Positions 17,892 to 27,127 of a stretch of DNA of 64,000 nt are shown in pieces. The position numbers were made by a program, and so were the translations under genes. Within the stretch, counting starts at the first letter, position 1, and every line of letters begins with the position of its first letter. The notes below the pieces were generated by a model. That model ran no database searches, was not told where the DNA came from, and was given only the letters and a program-made list of their open reading frames with translations. Origin of the DNA: Sediminibacterium goheungense (GTDB taxonomy: Bacteria > Bacteroidota > Bacteroidia > Chitinophagales > Chitinophagaceae); assembly GCF_004361915.1 (NCBI RefSeq), contig NZ_SNWP01000011.1, positions 682,001 through 746,000 of the forward strand, given 5' to 3'.

Positions 17892-20690
17892 GTGAAATCT
17901 ATTATTTCGACCCTGCTGGCTCTTTTTTCTTTTACTGCTATGTTTGCTCAGACAGGCACCTTAACAGGTAAGGTTTCTTCCGGCTCTAATAATGAAGTAA
18001 TTACCGGCGTTGCCATCTTTAATGCGGCTAAAAAAATCAGCCTGATTTCCGATGTAGAGGGCCGTTTTAGTATCCGCCTTGCTCCCGGCACCTATGAGCT
18101 CACCTTTTCTATGACCGGTTATAAAACCAAAACCATCAGTGAAATTGTCATCGTTGCAGGACAAACCAATGAACTCAATGTTATTCTCGCCGACCAGAAA
18201 AAAGAACTGGATGAAGTAGTGGTTACTGCTACGCCTGCCCGTAGAGAATCTGCATCAGCAGTATTGAGTCTGCAGAAAAATAATACCAGTGTTTCTGATG
18301 GTATTTCTTCGGAATCTATTAAAAAATCTCCTGACCGTAATGTGGGTGAAGTGTTGAAGCGTGTTACAGGTACCAGCGTTCAGGATGATAAATATGTAAT
18401 TGTAAGAGGGTTGAATGACCGTTATAATGTGGCTACTATCAACGGAGCGGTGATGCCGAGTACCGAGCCTGACAGAAGAACTTTCTCTTTCGATATCGTT
18501 CCTTCTGACATGATTGATAATGTACTCATTAATAAAACGGCTACGCCTGATATGCCCGGTGAATTCTCCGGTGGTATTGTTCAGGTAACAACCAAGGATA
18601 TTCCCTTCAAAAATGCATTTGGATTAGCCCTTTCTACTTCTTACAACAGCATTTCTACCGGTAAAGATTTCAATATCGGCCATAGGGGTGATCTGGATTA
18701 TTTAGGTTTTGATGATGGAACCAGAACTTTTCCTTCTTCTTTCCCTTCTACCAACAGATGGAGAAGCTTTGATATCAATCAGAAAATTCAGGCTTCCAGA
18801 CTGATGTACAATACCTATGGTGACCAGGTTTCTAAAGCCTTGCCTTCGCTGAACGGGCAAATTAATTTCGCTAAAAAATTCAATGGTAAGAACGGTGCTT
18901 CTTTCGGTATGCTCGGTGCTGTTACCTACAGAAACTCGCAAACCATTCAACTTACCGATCGTCAGCAATATGGTGATGCTACTTCTACCACCAACCTTTT
19001 ATTCGATTACGCAGATACTTCTTATTCCTTCAATACCAGTCTGGGTGCTTTATTGAATGTGGGTTATAAGAAGGGAAAAAATAAGCTGGTATTAAAGAAC
19101 CTGTTCAATAGGGTATTTGAAAACAGCAATACCATTCGCGAAGGTGCCAACTTTAATGACCTTCAGTATATCAATAAAAACAGAATTTCCATCGCCATGA
19201 TCAAAACTATCTTCAGCTCTCAGCTGGAAGGTGAACATGCATTGGGTAAAAACAACAATAAGCTTAAGTGGAACCTGAACTTTGCCTTTACGAAGAAAGA
19301 TCAGCCCGACTACCGTTCTCAGCCTTACCAGAAAAGTCTTTCTCAGGTAAATGATAAAAGCATTCCCTATACAGTTGCTTTGCGTAACACCTATCGTTTC
19401 TGGAGTGAGTTGGATGAAAATACACTGGGTGGTAAGGTAGATTACAGCAAACCTTTGAAATGGGGTAATACCACATCAAGCCTGAAAGCAGGTGTACTGG
19501 CACAATATAAGATCCGTAATTTTAGCGCGCGTGCCTTCCGTTATGAGCAGGCTAACCCTTCCAGTTTCAATACAGCTTTGTTGAGCCTTTCACCAGGAAG
19601 GGTATTTAACGATGCCAATATGTACACCAATGGTTTCTACCTCAATGAAATCACTAACAATACAGACCGTTACGATGCGAATTCACTGCTAACCGGTTCT
19701 TACCTGATGTTTGATAATAAGTTCAATGAAAAATGGAGATTGATCTGGGGTGTACGTGCTGAAACCTTTAACTATGAAGTAAAAACAGGTAACGTAAGTG
19801 GTACCAGAACGGTTATCAATAAAGATTACCTGGATATCCTGCCTTCTCTAAACCTGATCTATAGCTTTAATAATAAATCGAATCTCCGTTTCTCTGCTTC
19901 AAGAACGGTTTCAAGACCTGATTTCCGTGAAGTTGCCAATTTCTCTTATTTCGATTTCGTAAGAGCTGCCATCATCCGTGGTAACGGTGCTTTGGAAAGA
20001 AGCCAGAATACCAATATCGATCTGCGTTTTGAAACCTATCCGCAGAGTGGAGAAATCATTTCAGCTTCTGTATTCTTCAAACATTTCAGTAAGCCTATTG
20101 AGCAGCGTATGTCAGGTGAGTCTTCTCTTGAGTACCAGGTTATTACTTTCTTTAATCCCGATAATGCCTATGCCTATGGTATTGAACTGGATCTGCGTAA
20201 AAAGCTTTCTATGTTTGGTGATGGTAAGTTCCTGGAGAATACTACTTTCAGTGCCAACACTTCACTGATTAAATCTTCTGTAGACCTTTCTGCAGCATCC
20301 AATCCATATGATTTAAAAAGACCTATGCAGGGCCAATCGCCTTATCTGGTAAACCTGAGCCTTACTTATGCAGATGATAAAGGCAACTGGAGCAGTACCG
20401 TATTGTTCAACCGAATCGGACAGCGAATTGAAACAGTGGGTGCATTTGGTATTCCGGATGTATATGAGAATGGTAGAAGTGTACTGGATTTTCAACTGTC
20501 TAAAAAGGTGTTGAAGAAGAAAGGTGAAATCAAAGTCAATCTGGCCAACCTGCTTAACAGCAGACAGATTTTCTATAACAATGTCGAATCTAAAAAAGAA
20601 AACCGCGGTTATAAGAGTCAGGATGACAGGGTTCAGTGGAGTAACCTGTTCGGTAGCAGCTGGGGTATAGGATTTTCTTATAATTTCTAA
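17892..20690 (+). CDS. TonB-dependent receptor with carboxypeptidase-regulatory N-domain
   Basis: About 932 residues from the GTG at 17892, preferred because a signal peptide (VKSIISTLLALFSFTAMFAQ) starts there and the longer TTG-started frame would begin upstream of the promoter. After the signal come a CarboxypepD_reg-like beta domain (to about residue 105), a plug domain (RGLNDRYNVATING, then GGIVQVTTKDIP) and an outer-membrane 22-strand barrel ending in aromatic Phe (GIGFSYNF). The ligand is unknown. Pho-box-like repeats upstream and a partner lipoprotein with the same promoter layout suggest uptake of a phosphorus source. Confidence 0.9.
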   Translation: MKSIISTLLALFSFTAMFAQTGTLTGKVSSGSNNEVITGVAIFNAAKKISLISDVEGRFSIRLAPGTYELTFSMTGYKTKTISEIVIVAGQTNELNVILADQKKELDEVVVTATPARRESASAVLSLQKNNTSVSDGISSESIKKSPDRNVGEVLKRVTGTSVQDDKYVIVRGLNDRYNVATINGAVMPSTEPDRRTFSFDIVPSDMIDNVLINKTATPDMPGEFSGGIVQVTTKDIPFKNAFGLALSTSYNSISTGKDFNIGHRGDLDYLGFDDGTRTFPSSFPSTNRWRSFDINQKIQASRLMYNTYGDQVSKALPSLNGQINFAKKFNGKNGASFGMLGAVTYRNSQTIQLTDRQQYGDATSTTNLLFDYADTSYSFNTSLGALLNVGYKKGKNKLVLKNLFNRVFENSNTIREGANFNDLQYINKNRISIAMIKTIFSSQLEGEHALGKNNNKLKWNLNFAFTKKDQPDYRSQPYQKSLSQVNDKSIPYTVALRNTYRFWSELDENTLGGKVDYSKPLKWGNTTSSLKAGVLAQYKIRNFSARAFRYEQANPSSFNTALLSLSPGRVFNDANMYTNGFYLNEITNNTDRYDANSLLTGSYLMFDNKFNEKWRLIWGVRAETFNYEVKTGNVSGTRTVINKDYLDILPSLNLIYSFNNKSNLRFSASRTVSRPDFREVANFSYFDFVRAAIIRGNGALERSQNTNIDLRFETYPQSGEIISASVFFKHFSKPIEQRMSGESSLEYQVITFFNPDNAYAYGIELDLRKKLSMFGDGKFLENTTFSANTSLIKSSVDLSAASNPYDLKRPMQGQSPYLVNLSLTYADDKGNWSSTVLFNRIGQRIETVGAFGIPDVYENGRSVLDFQLSKKVLKKKGEIKVNLANLLNSRQIFYNNVESKKENRGYKSQDDRVQWSNLFGSSWGIGFSYNF

Positions 20691-20712
20691 TTTCCTTTGG
20701 GGGGAAGATTAG

Positions 20713-20747
20713 AAGGGCCATCCATACAAACGGTGGCCCTTTTTTTA
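20713..20747 (+). terminator. Terminator after the TonB receptor
   Basis: AAGGGCCA ... TGGCCCTT stem with a 13-base loop followed by a run of T. It separates the receptor from the next gene, which then has its own promoter. Confidence 0.85.
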
Positions 20748-20764
20748 TTGTATAAGTCAGGGTG

Positions 20765-20820
20765 GTAACAATTAGTTAATCTTCCCGTAACATACCCATT
20801 ACATTGCTGTGGTTCTTTTG
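20765..20820 (+). promoter_or_regulatory. Second Pho-box-like promoter
   Basis: Hexamers GTAACA (20765), TTAATC (20776), GTAACA (20787) and ATTACA (20798) start 11 bases apart, and nine bases after the last is TTCTTTTG (20813-20820), one mismatch from TAnnTTTG. Pitch, copy number and spacing to the -7 element equal those upstream of the TonB receptor. Confidence 0.6.
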
Positions 20821-20839
20821 CAGCATAAAAACAACGAAA

Positions 20840-22195
20840 ATGATACGTTCTCTTTTGATTTCACGTCTGGCTATGGTAGCGCTCGCTGCTTTAACGATGA
20901 CAGCCTGTACTAAGAACAATGATGATCCGATTGTTGATCCTCCTGCAGATCCCAATGCAACTGTATTAAGAGGCTCGCTGCTGGAAAACAAAACCCTTAC
21001 AGCTGATAAGACATGGACCCTGAAAGGATATGTATATGTACCCAATGGTGTAACCCTTACCATTGAACCAGGTACCGTTATTAAAAGTGATAAAACAGAA
21101 AAAGGCGCACTTTGTGTAGAAAGAGGTGGTAAACTGATTGCCAATGGTACTGCGGATAAACCCATTGTATTTACTTCAGGTATGGATGCTGGTGCTCGTA
21201 ATCCTGGCGATTGGGGTGGCGTTGTGCTTTTAGGTTTTGCTAAAACCAACCGTTCTTCTACGCCGGTTATTGAAGGTGGTCTGGATCGTCCTTATGGTGG
21301 TACCAATGATGCAGATAACTCTGGTAGTCTGAAATATGTGCGTATTGAATATGCAGGTATTGCTGCTTTCCCTGGTTCTGAAATCAACGGTCTTACTTTA
21401 GGTGGTGTTGGTAGTGGAACCACGCTCGAAAATATTCAGATCGTTTATGGTAACGACGATGCGTATGAATTCTTTGGTGGAAATGTAAACGCTAAGTATC
21501 TGGTAGCTTATGGTACTGCAGATGATGATTTCGATTTCGATTTTGGTTATACCGGTAAAATTCAATATGGTGTTGCATTACGAGATCCTTCATTCGTTGA
21601 TAATGGTGATGCAGGTAATGGTATTGAAGCTGATAACGATGGTTCTGGTACCACTGCTACTCCTTATACACGTCCTGTATTAAGTAACTTTACTTTTGTA
21701 GGTCCCAATAACGCGGCTGGTACTGCTGCTAACCATAATTTTGGTAACAGATGGAGAAGATCGGTTCGTTTTGTACTGCGTAACTCTATTCTAATGGGTT
21801 GGCAGAAAGGTGGTTTCTCTATTGAGTCTGATGGAACTGCCAATGATTACAGCGGTGCCGGTGGTACTTCAGAATTTAAAAATAACCTGGTACACGCAGT
21901 TGCAGAACCGTATAAAATTTCAGGTTTAACTTCTGCAACTTTAACAGCCGCTGCTATGAAAACAAAAGCAGAATCTGAAGGTTGTAAAACCTATACGGAT
22001 GCAGCTGATATCAAGTTAACAGCTCCCTTCTCACTTACTTCACCCAATCTATTGCCTGCCACAGGGTCTGATGCCTTAACAGGTGCCAGCTTTACAGGTC
22101 TGGATGCCTTCTTTACTACTACTACACATGTAGGTGCATTCGGAACTACCAACTGGATGGCGAGTTGGACAAGATTCCCTGCAAAAGGACAATAA
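20840..22195 (+). CDS. Beta-helix-type surface lipoprotein, partner of the TonB receptor
   Basis: 451 residues from ATG 20840; a TTG-started longer frame begins upstream of the -7 element and is rejected. Lipobox TAC puts the lipidated Cys near residue 23. After an Asp/Pro-rich linker, the chain shows repeated short Gly-rich strands (TIEPGTVIKSD, VERGGKLIANG, WGGVVLLG, EFFGGNVNAKYLV, DDDFDFDFG) as in right-handed parallel beta-helix proteins. Such proteins are often annotated 'multidrug transporter' in Bacteroidota without support. By analogy with SusC/SusD pairs it may bind or process the receptor's ligand at the cell surface. Confidence 0.75.
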   Translation: MIRSLLISRLAMVALAALTMTACTKNNDDPIVDPPADPNATVLRGSLLENKTLTADKTWTLKGYVYVPNGVTLTIEPGTVIKSDKTEKGALCVERGGKLIANGTADKPIVFTSGMDAGARNPGDWGGVVLLGFAKTNRSSTPVIEGGLDRPYGGTNDADNSGSLKYVRIEYAGIAAFPGSEINGLTLGGVGSGTTLENIQIVYGNDDAYEFFGGNVNAKYLVAYGTADDDFDFDFGYTGKIQYGVALRDPSFVDNGDAGNGIEADNDGSGTTATPYTRPVLSNFTFVGPNNAAGTAANHNFGNRWRRSVRFVLRNSILMGWQKGGFSIESDGTANDYSGAGGTSEFKNNLVHAVAEPYKISGLTSATLTAAAMKTKAESEGCKTYTDAADIKLTAPFSLTSPNLLPATGSDALTGASFTGLDAFFTTTTHVGAFGTTNWMASWTRFPAKGQ

Positions 22196-22216
22196 TCAGG
22201 AATATACTTTTTTTAA

Positions 22217-22244
22217 AACCGCTTCTGTCAGGAGCGGTTTTTTT
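22217..22244 (+). terminator. Terminator after the beta-helix lipoprotein
   Basis: AAACCGCT, 8-base loop, AGCGGTTT then a T run. Confidence 0.85.
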
Positions 22245-22268
22245 ATTTCTTTGTATAAAATAGTTGTT

Positions 22269-22727
22269 ATGCGATACCTAAGTTTACTGATGTTGATAGT
22301 GATCATTGCAAGTTGCGGGGAAGGTAATCATGTAAAAGAAACAGCTGTTACAGATGATATGGCTCAGGTTGATATGCACAGACTGCCTGAGCTTAGAACG
22401 GTGGATAGTATTGATATGCATTTTTTTGCAGATATCAATGATTTGAAAGTATATAAACGTTATGGATTAAACGATAGTGCCATCATTCATCTGTTTACGC
22501 TAACTGAAATCAATAATGCTTTTGTTGATAAGACGAGCTGTGAATATGATACTAAATTTTTCTGTTTTTCTAAAGGTCAGATTGTTAAAACCCTTTACGT
22601 TGCTGCACAACAGGACAGCTGTCATTTCATAGGTTTTATTAAAAGTGGTGGTATTGCGGTGAAGGCTCAGTTGTCTGATTCGGCTGCTGCGATCGTAAAT
22701 GGATTCCGAACGAAGAGTACGAAGTGA
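22269..22727 (+). CDS. Small lipoprotein of unknown function
   Basis: 152 residues from ATG 22269, chosen for its lipoprotein signal (MRYLSLLMLIVIIAS, then Cys). An upstream extension overlaps the previous gene and its terminator. The mature part contains three Cys besides the lipidated one (CEYDTKFFC, QQDSC) and no family that I recognise. It follows the beta-helix lipoprotein on the same strand, but a terminator lies between, so cotranscription is doubtful. Confidence 0.65.
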   Translation: MRYLSLLMLIVIIASCGEGNHVKETAVTDDMAQVDMHRLPELRTVDSIDMHFFADINDLKVYKRYGLNDSAIIHLFTLTEINNAFVDKTSCEYDTKFFCFSKGQIVKTLYVAAQQDSCHFIGFIKSGGIAVKAQLSDSAAAIVNGFRTKSTK

Positions 22728-22800
22728 TTTTTAGTGACCGATCGTTAATACGCCATGTATCACTTAATGTAATCTAGCTGTTGGTAGTTGCGTTTTTTTA

Positions 22801-22845
22801 ACCGCGGAGTTGCACTGAGTGGTACATGGAGTTTCACGGAGAAAA
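22801..22845. repeat. Degenerate heptamer stretch (GCGGAGT type)
   Basis: Words GCGGAGT, TGCACTG, AGTGGTA, CATGGAG, TTTCACG, GAG follow one another between convergent genes. The match to 7-base periodicity is weaker than at other loci. Confidence 0.4.
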
Positions 22846-22863
22846 TGGGTATAACTGTATGGG

Positions 22864-23325
22864 TTACCAGTTATTCATCTGCTCAGGTATTATACGTTCC
22901 GGTGTTTTAATGGGATGTTCTTTCCAGTCAGGATCATATTTTACAAACCAGCTTAACCACATGGTACGTGATAAACGCATAATGAGTGGCTGACATACCA
23001 GTAGTAATACAAAAGCGGTTCCCATCCAATAGAAAATACGGTTATCGTCGATAGAGAAAGTCATGCCGATGAGTACTTTCCATGCTACAAAAGTAGATAC
23101 CAGAAAAGCTACGGATAATGCATAGCTCACATAACCTGTCCCATAATAAAATCCTACTTCAATTTCAGTGGGCTGTCCACAAACAGGGCAGTTCTCGTGC
23201 ATATCTACATTTGTCTTGAGTTTATAAGGCTCCTGACTTTTAAAAATCCTTCCCTTCCGGCAACGTGGACAACGGTTGTTTAATACGCTCCATAGGTACC
23301 ATCGCTTTTTATTGTTCTCTGGCAT
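22864..23325 (-). CDS. DUF983 membrane protein
   Basis: 153 residues: two zinc-ribbon-like CxxC pairs (RCPRCRKG near residue 19 and NCPVCGQ near 46) followed by two transmembrane helices (YALSVAFLVSTFVAWKVL and YWMGTAFVLLLVCQPLIM). This is the DUF983 layout. Function unknown; the family is usually a small inner-membrane protein. It lies 46 bases from the next minus-strand gene and has its own -7 element. Confidence 0.85.
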   Translation of the reverse strand: MPENNKKRWYLWSVLNNRCPRCRKGRIFKSQEPYKLKTNVDMHENCPVCGQPTEIEVGFYYGTGYVSYALSVAFLVSTFVAWKVLIGMTFSIDDNRIFYWMGTAFVLLLVCQPLIMRLSRTMWLSWFVKYDPDWKEHPIKTPERIIPEQMNNW

Positions 23326-23345
23326 TTCTTACATCTATTATAGTA

Positions 23346-23353
23346 CAAAGGTA
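23346..23353 (-). promoter_or_regulatory. -7 promoter element of the DUF983 gene
   Basis: Minus strand TACCTTTG, exact TAnnTTTG, 20 bases upstream of the ATG. Confidence 0.5.
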
Positions 23354-23371
23354 CGATTTAATTTCAGGAGC

Positions 23372-23569
23372 TTATTGCTGACAGTTTGCATACCCGCATC
23401 CCCGTTTGGTTTTGTGTGCAATGAGTCCGGTTACAAATATGGTGAAGCCAAATAATGCTGGTAGCCAGTCTTTGTAAGCAAATGCTATGGTAATAAACAA
23501 ACCAGCTACCATTAGCCTTATCATCAATACCCAATCTATCTTTTGTATAAATGAATACATCCGTTTCAT
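23372..23569 (-). CDS. Small membrane protein with C-terminal Cys pair
   Basis: 65 residues with two hydrophobic helices (VLMIRLMVAGLFITIAFAY, LPALFGFTIFVTGLIAH) and a tail RGCGYANCQQ with two Cys. Resembles the DUF2892/YgaP-like small membrane proteins in layout; family membership not certain. Another frame over the same bases (to 23588) has no such pattern and is rejected. Cysteines may bind metal or persulfide, by analogy only. Confidence 0.65.
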   Translation of the reverse strand: MKRMYSFIQKIDWVLMIRLMVAGLFITIAFAYKDWLPALFGFTIFVTGLIAHKTKRGCGYANCQQ

Positions 23570-23636
23570 ACTGCAATTTGGGGAGCAAACAGGTTATATA
23601 GCGTGACTTTAGTTACGGCTATAAATAATGTACCAC

Positions 23637-23702
23637 TTTTCTGTATTCTCAGTGGAAATATGTACTGCTACTGAGGACACAGAATGATACAGAAGTATAC
23701 TG
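23637..23702. repeat. Heptamer array, inverted pair (CTGTATT / ACAGAAT)
   Basis: Left words TCTGTAT, TCTCAGT; right words CTACTGA, GGACACA, GAATGAT, ACAGAAG. The arms face each other just past the murF stop codon and may serve as its terminator. Confidence 0.55.
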
Positions 23703-23714
23703 AAGAGCTTTCCG

Positions 23715-24992
23715 CTACCCTAATATCTTTTCCATTTGCATACTCCTCGATCCTTTAATCAGAAAATGTGTTCCGGAGAAGTTTTGTTGTTTATACCAGC
23801 TTGCCGCTTCAGTCGAATCATGGAAGAACAAATAACTGTGTTGCGTTTTTTGGAAGTTACCACCTACCAAAACCACCTGATGCCAGGTAAAGCTATTAAT
23901 GAGGTCTATCATCTGCTGGTGCTCAGTTATGCTATCTTCACCCAGCTCCATCATACCGCCCAGCATCAATACTTTTTTTGGTGCATTCAGATTTGCAAAA
24001 TTTTCTACAGCAGCCCGCATACTGGTGGGATTGGCGTTGTAGGCATCCAGAATAATATGGTTACCATCTCTCTCTACCATCTGCGACCGGCTGTTTGATG
24101 GGGCATAAGATTCTATGGCTTTTTTTATTTTCTCATCCGGCACTTTAAATGTTTTACCAATGGCTATGGCACATAATACATTCGATACATTGTAAGCACC
24201 TACCAGTTGTGTAGCTACCCGCTCAAATCCGGCACCTTTGGCAATATGCACTTCCAGAAAAGGTTCACTGGCTATTACTTCTCCTGTTATCTCACCTTCT
24301 GTTGTACCATAACCTATTACTTTTTCAATGCCCTTACTCATAGTATGCAGGTAATCAAAATCGTTACACCTAAATATGGTTCCATGGTGAGCCCTGATAT
24401 AATCGTACAATTCACCTTTCCCTTTTCGTACCCCTTCAATGCCGCCAAAACCTTCCAGATGTGCTTTGCCGCAGTTGGTGATGATGCCATGGGTTGGATC
24501 GGTATACACACAATAACCTGCAATTTCTTTCTGGTGATTGGCGCCCATTTCTATTACAGCCATTTCAGCATCAGCGGGTATACTCAGCAGGGTGAGTGGT
24601 ACACCGATATGGTTATTCAGGTTGCCCTGGGTAGTGTAGGTTTTATAATGACTAGCCAGCACGGCATATACCAGTTCTTTGGTAGTGGTTTTACCATTGC
24701 TGCCGGTTATGGCAATAAAAGGAATGTTGAATTGTTGTCTGTGGTAGCCGGCCAATGCCTGTAATGTTTGTAATACATCTTCCACCAGAATACATCTCTG
24801 ATCTGCTCCTTCTACCGGTTCATCAATTACGGCATAGGCAGCACCGGCTTCCAATGCTTTGACCGCAAAAAGATTTCCATTGAAATTGGCTCCTTTTAGC
24901 GCAAAGAAAATATCACCCTTTTTGAGTTTTCTCGTATCCGTCTGTACGGATGGATGCTGGAGATATAATTTATAAAGTGCTTCGATTGTCAT
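23715..24992 (-). CDS. murF: UDP-N-acetylmuramoyl-tripeptide--D-alanyl-D-alanine ligase
   Basis: 425 residues. MurF adds D-Ala-D-Ala to the muropeptide precursor in the cytoplasm. Visible motifs: the N-terminal substrate domain with SVQTDTRKLKKGDIFFALKG, the Mur-ligase P-loop ITGSNGKTTTKE, AVIEMGANHQKEI, and the C-terminal LDAYNANPTSM with GMMELGE. The C-terminal end is short but complete. Unlike most murF genes it is not in a dcw cluster; it lies downstream of gldJ on the same strand, an arrangement I recall from other Bacteroidota. Confidence 0.93.
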   Translation of the reverse strand: MTIEALYKLYLQHPSVQTDTRKLKKGDIFFALKGANFNGNLFAVKALEAGAAYAVIDEPVEGADQRCILVEDVLQTLQALAGYHRQQFNIPFIAITGSNGKTTTKELVYAVLASHYKTYTTQGNLNNHIGVPLTLLSIPADAEMAVIEMGANHQKEIAGYCVYTDPTHGIITNCGKAHLEGFGGIEGVRKGKGELYDYIRAHHGTIFRCNDFDYLHTMSKGIEKVIGYGTTEGEITGEVIASEPFLEVHIAKGAGFERVATQLVGAYNVSNVLCAIAIGKTFKVPDEKIKKAIESYAPSNSRSQMVERDGNHIILDAYNANPTSMRAAVENFANLNAPKKVLMLGGMMELGEDSITEHQQMIDLINSFTWHQVVLVGGNFQKTQHSYLFFHDSTEAASWYKQQNFSGTHFLIKGSRSMQMEKILG

Positions 24993-25011
24993 AGCTGCAA
25001 GATAGTGAGGG

Positions 25012-25152
25012 GAATGGTGAATGGTGAATGGTCAATGGTGAATTTTTTGTGAGTTGTCAATTGTGAATGGTCAATTTTACCCTTCACTAACTATTTACAA
25101 CTGGCTATTTGCTTATGTTACATTCATTCACCATTCACCATTGACCATTCAC
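25012..25152. repeat. Facing heptamer arrays (GAATGGT / TTCACCA)
   Basis: Left arm reads GAATGGT, GAATGGT, GAATGGT, CAATGGT and later GTCAATT, GTGAATG, GTCAATT; right arm (25121-25152) reads TTCACCA, TTCACCA, TTGACCA, TTCACG. Exact 7-base phase, arms on opposite strands, 44-base spacer. Lies between gldJ and murF, both on the minus strand. Confidence 0.85.
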
Positions 25153-25153
25153 G

Positions 25154-25190
25154 AAAAAAGCCACCTCCTTCCGAGAGATGGCTCTTTTTA
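25154..25190 (-). terminator. Terminator of gldJ
   Basis: Stem AAAAAGCCACCTC / GAGATGGCTCTTTTT with a 7-base loop, 18 bases past the gldJ stop codon and touching the heptamer array. Confidence 0.8.
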
Positions 25191-25207
25191 TATTTACCTT
25201 TTCCTTC

Positions 25208-26773
25208 TTATCGTTTGTTTCTTCTGGGAGGAAAGAACTGACCGGTTTTAGATTTATTGGAAAGTCCTTCAGCAGCACCATAGTGGCTCATGGCACAACG
25301 GAAACCGAGTGTACTGGTGCTTAAATCTTCTTCCAGAAAACGGCGTGTGCCGGGGCTTAACCAATAAGCCCTGTCGTTCCAGCTACCACCTTTGTATACC
25401 CTTGATTTATCAGAAATCAAAGTGGTGGTTCCATAACCATAATATACAAAGCTGGATGAGTCACCATCGAGATAGTTGGTAGCATATGAGCGCTGGTAGT
25501 TTCTTCTGTTACGTAAAGTAGAATCGTCTTCGAGCACGGTTTTAATACGTCCTTTATCATCGCGCAGGTTACCCTGACCACCACTCATATCAATTTTACG
25601 GAACTCATTACCACGGAACAGGTTGAAATCATCGCCATCAAGTGAGTTCTGAGGGCGATACACATCGGCCACCCACTCATTCACGTTTCCGCTCATGTTG
25701 TAGATACCATATCCGTTCGGTATAAAGGAAGATACTTCTGCAGGAATAGCAGCATTATCGTTCAATCCGCCCGCTACCCCCATGTTATCACCCGCACCTC
25801 TTTTAAAGTTGGCGAGGAAAGCACCCTGATAGGCACTTTTCTGCGTGTAACGTACGTTATCGTAACCATTGTTCTTCCAGGCATAAATCTGTTTGTTGGC
25901 AATCAGCTCTTCACCACGTTTGGCACCTTTTGATTTACGTTGAGGGTTCTCAGCGATATAACCGTAAGCGGCATATTCCCATTCTGCTTCTGTTGGCAGG
26001 CGGTAGTCGCCAAACAGTATACCATCTTCAAAAGTTACTTTGGTCCTTGGACGGCCATTCGCATCTTTTAAAGGATTTTTATTAGAAGTCGCTGTTCTGC
26101 CGGGTGTAGCCTGGTACTCATCTAACAGGTAAGCTTTGGTATTGAAATTATCCTGGCCTGAACCATTTAATGATCGTTTGATCTGGTTCTTGGCATCCAG
26201 ATAGCCTTTCCCCATCAGGGTCAGCTCATTTACACGGTCGGTTCTCCAGATACAGAAATCGGTAGCCTGTTTCCAGCTTACACCTACTACAGGATAGTAG
26301 TTGTAGGAGGGGTGACGGAAATAATATTCCACATATGGCTCGTTGTAAGCCAGCTCACTGCGCCATACAAGGGTATCGGGCTTGGCTTCTTCAACGATAG
26401 AATCCATACCGGCACCTCCAAATACATTGGTAAGCCAGTAAAGGTATTCACGGTAGTGTACGTTGGCTACTTCCGTTTTATCAATGAAAAAAGAGTTTAC
26501 GGTAATACGACGGGGTACATTGTTCCAGTCGCCCATCACATCTTCCTGTGTTGCACCCATGGTGAAGGTACCACCCTGTACAAACACAAGGCCGGGAGCG
26601 GCTTTAATATCTTTTGGCTTGGCGACATTAAAATTGCCCTGGTTCTTATCGTTGTAATTCCATCCGGTAACCGCCGATTGCTGGGGTTTCTTTTTGAAAA
26701 TCTTACAGGATGACATGGCACCTGTTAACGTCAACAACAAGATCAGGTTCCGTGTTGTTTTCAATACTTGCAT
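25208..26773 (-). CDS. gldJ: Gliding motility / type IX secretion lipoprotein GldJ
   Basis: 521 residues with lipobox MSSC (Cys at 23) and a formylglycine-generating-enzyme-like (FGE-sulfatase) domain. Visible segments are GLVFVQGGTFTMG, PRRITVNSFFIDKTEVAN, YPVVGVSWKQATDFCIWRTD, YRLPTEAEWEYAAYG, NVNEWVADVY and a C-terminal SRVYKGGSWND / LGFRCA. GldK shares the domain, but the segment DWNN(V/T)P and the long YLYWLTNVFG...DTLVWR insert fit GldJ. GldJ stabilises GldK and the T9SS periplasmic/outer-membrane ring. Divergent from the porU-porV pair, as expected for this locus. Confidence 0.85.
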   Translation of the reverse strand: MQVLKTTRNLILLLTLTGAMSSCKIFKKKPQQSAVTGWNYNDKNQGNFNVAKPKDIKAAPGLVFVQGGTFTMGATQEDVMGDWNNVPRRITVNSFFIDKTEVANVHYREYLYWLTNVFGGAGMDSIVEEAKPDTLVWRSELAYNEPYVEYYFRHPSYNYYPVVGVSWKQATDFCIWRTDRVNELTLMGKGYLDAKNQIKRSLNGSGQDNFNTKAYLLDEYQATPGRTATSNKNPLKDANGRPRTKVTFEDGILFGDYRLPTEAEWEYAAYGYIAENPQRKSKGAKRGEELIANKQIYAWKNNGYDNVRYTQKSAYQGAFLANFKRGAGDNMGVAGGLNDNAAIPAEVSSFIPNGYGIYNMSGNVNEWVADVYRPQNSLDGDDFNLFRGNEFRKIDMSGGQGNLRDDKGRIKTVLEDDSTLRNRRNYQRSYATNYLDGDSSSFVYYGYGTTTLISDKSRVYKGGSWNDRAYWLSPGTRRFLEEDLSTSTLGFRCAMSHYGAAEGLSNKSKTGQFFPPRRNKR

Positions 26774-26930
26774 GAGATTCTCGAGTTTGTGGAGTATAGT
26801 TTTATCGCTATAGCCTTATTTAGTACATGCGAATATAGAAGATTTCCGCAAATACCCAATCGCTGCCGGGGTATTTCTATTGTTAGTAAAAGCTTAATTT
26901 TAAGGTAGTTATTCTACTACAGGGCCTTGG

Positions 26931-27064
26931 GCTTTTAGCTATTAGCCTTTAGCCATTAGCTTTTAGCAGAGCTTGATGTTCAGAGAGGTCGATTTAACCA
27001 CATAATTGTTTCTACTTGTATCGACAAGGCTAACTGCTATGGGCTAATTGCTAAAGGCTAAAAA
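26931..27064. repeat. Facing heptamer arrays (TTAGC family), left flank of the four-helix gene
   Basis: Left arm CTTTTAG, CTATTAG, CCTTTAG, CCATTAG, CTTTTAG in perfect 7-base phase; right arm GCTAACT, GCTATGG, GCTAATT, GCTAAAG, GCTAAAA; spacer about 60 bases. The two arms can pair. Bases 26774-26930 hold the gldJ upstream region with no other element recognised. Confidence 0.88.
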
Positions 27065-27127
27065 ATGCGGGAAATACGGTATTAATTGATCAGACAACCG
27101 CTTAATTTTCGGACTTAAAGTACTCAG

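Noticed and set aside
25208..26773. GldK instead of GldJ
   Set aside because: The FGE domain is shared, but the insert with YLYWLTNVFG and the position beside porU-porV fit GldJ; GldK normally lies in gldKLMN.
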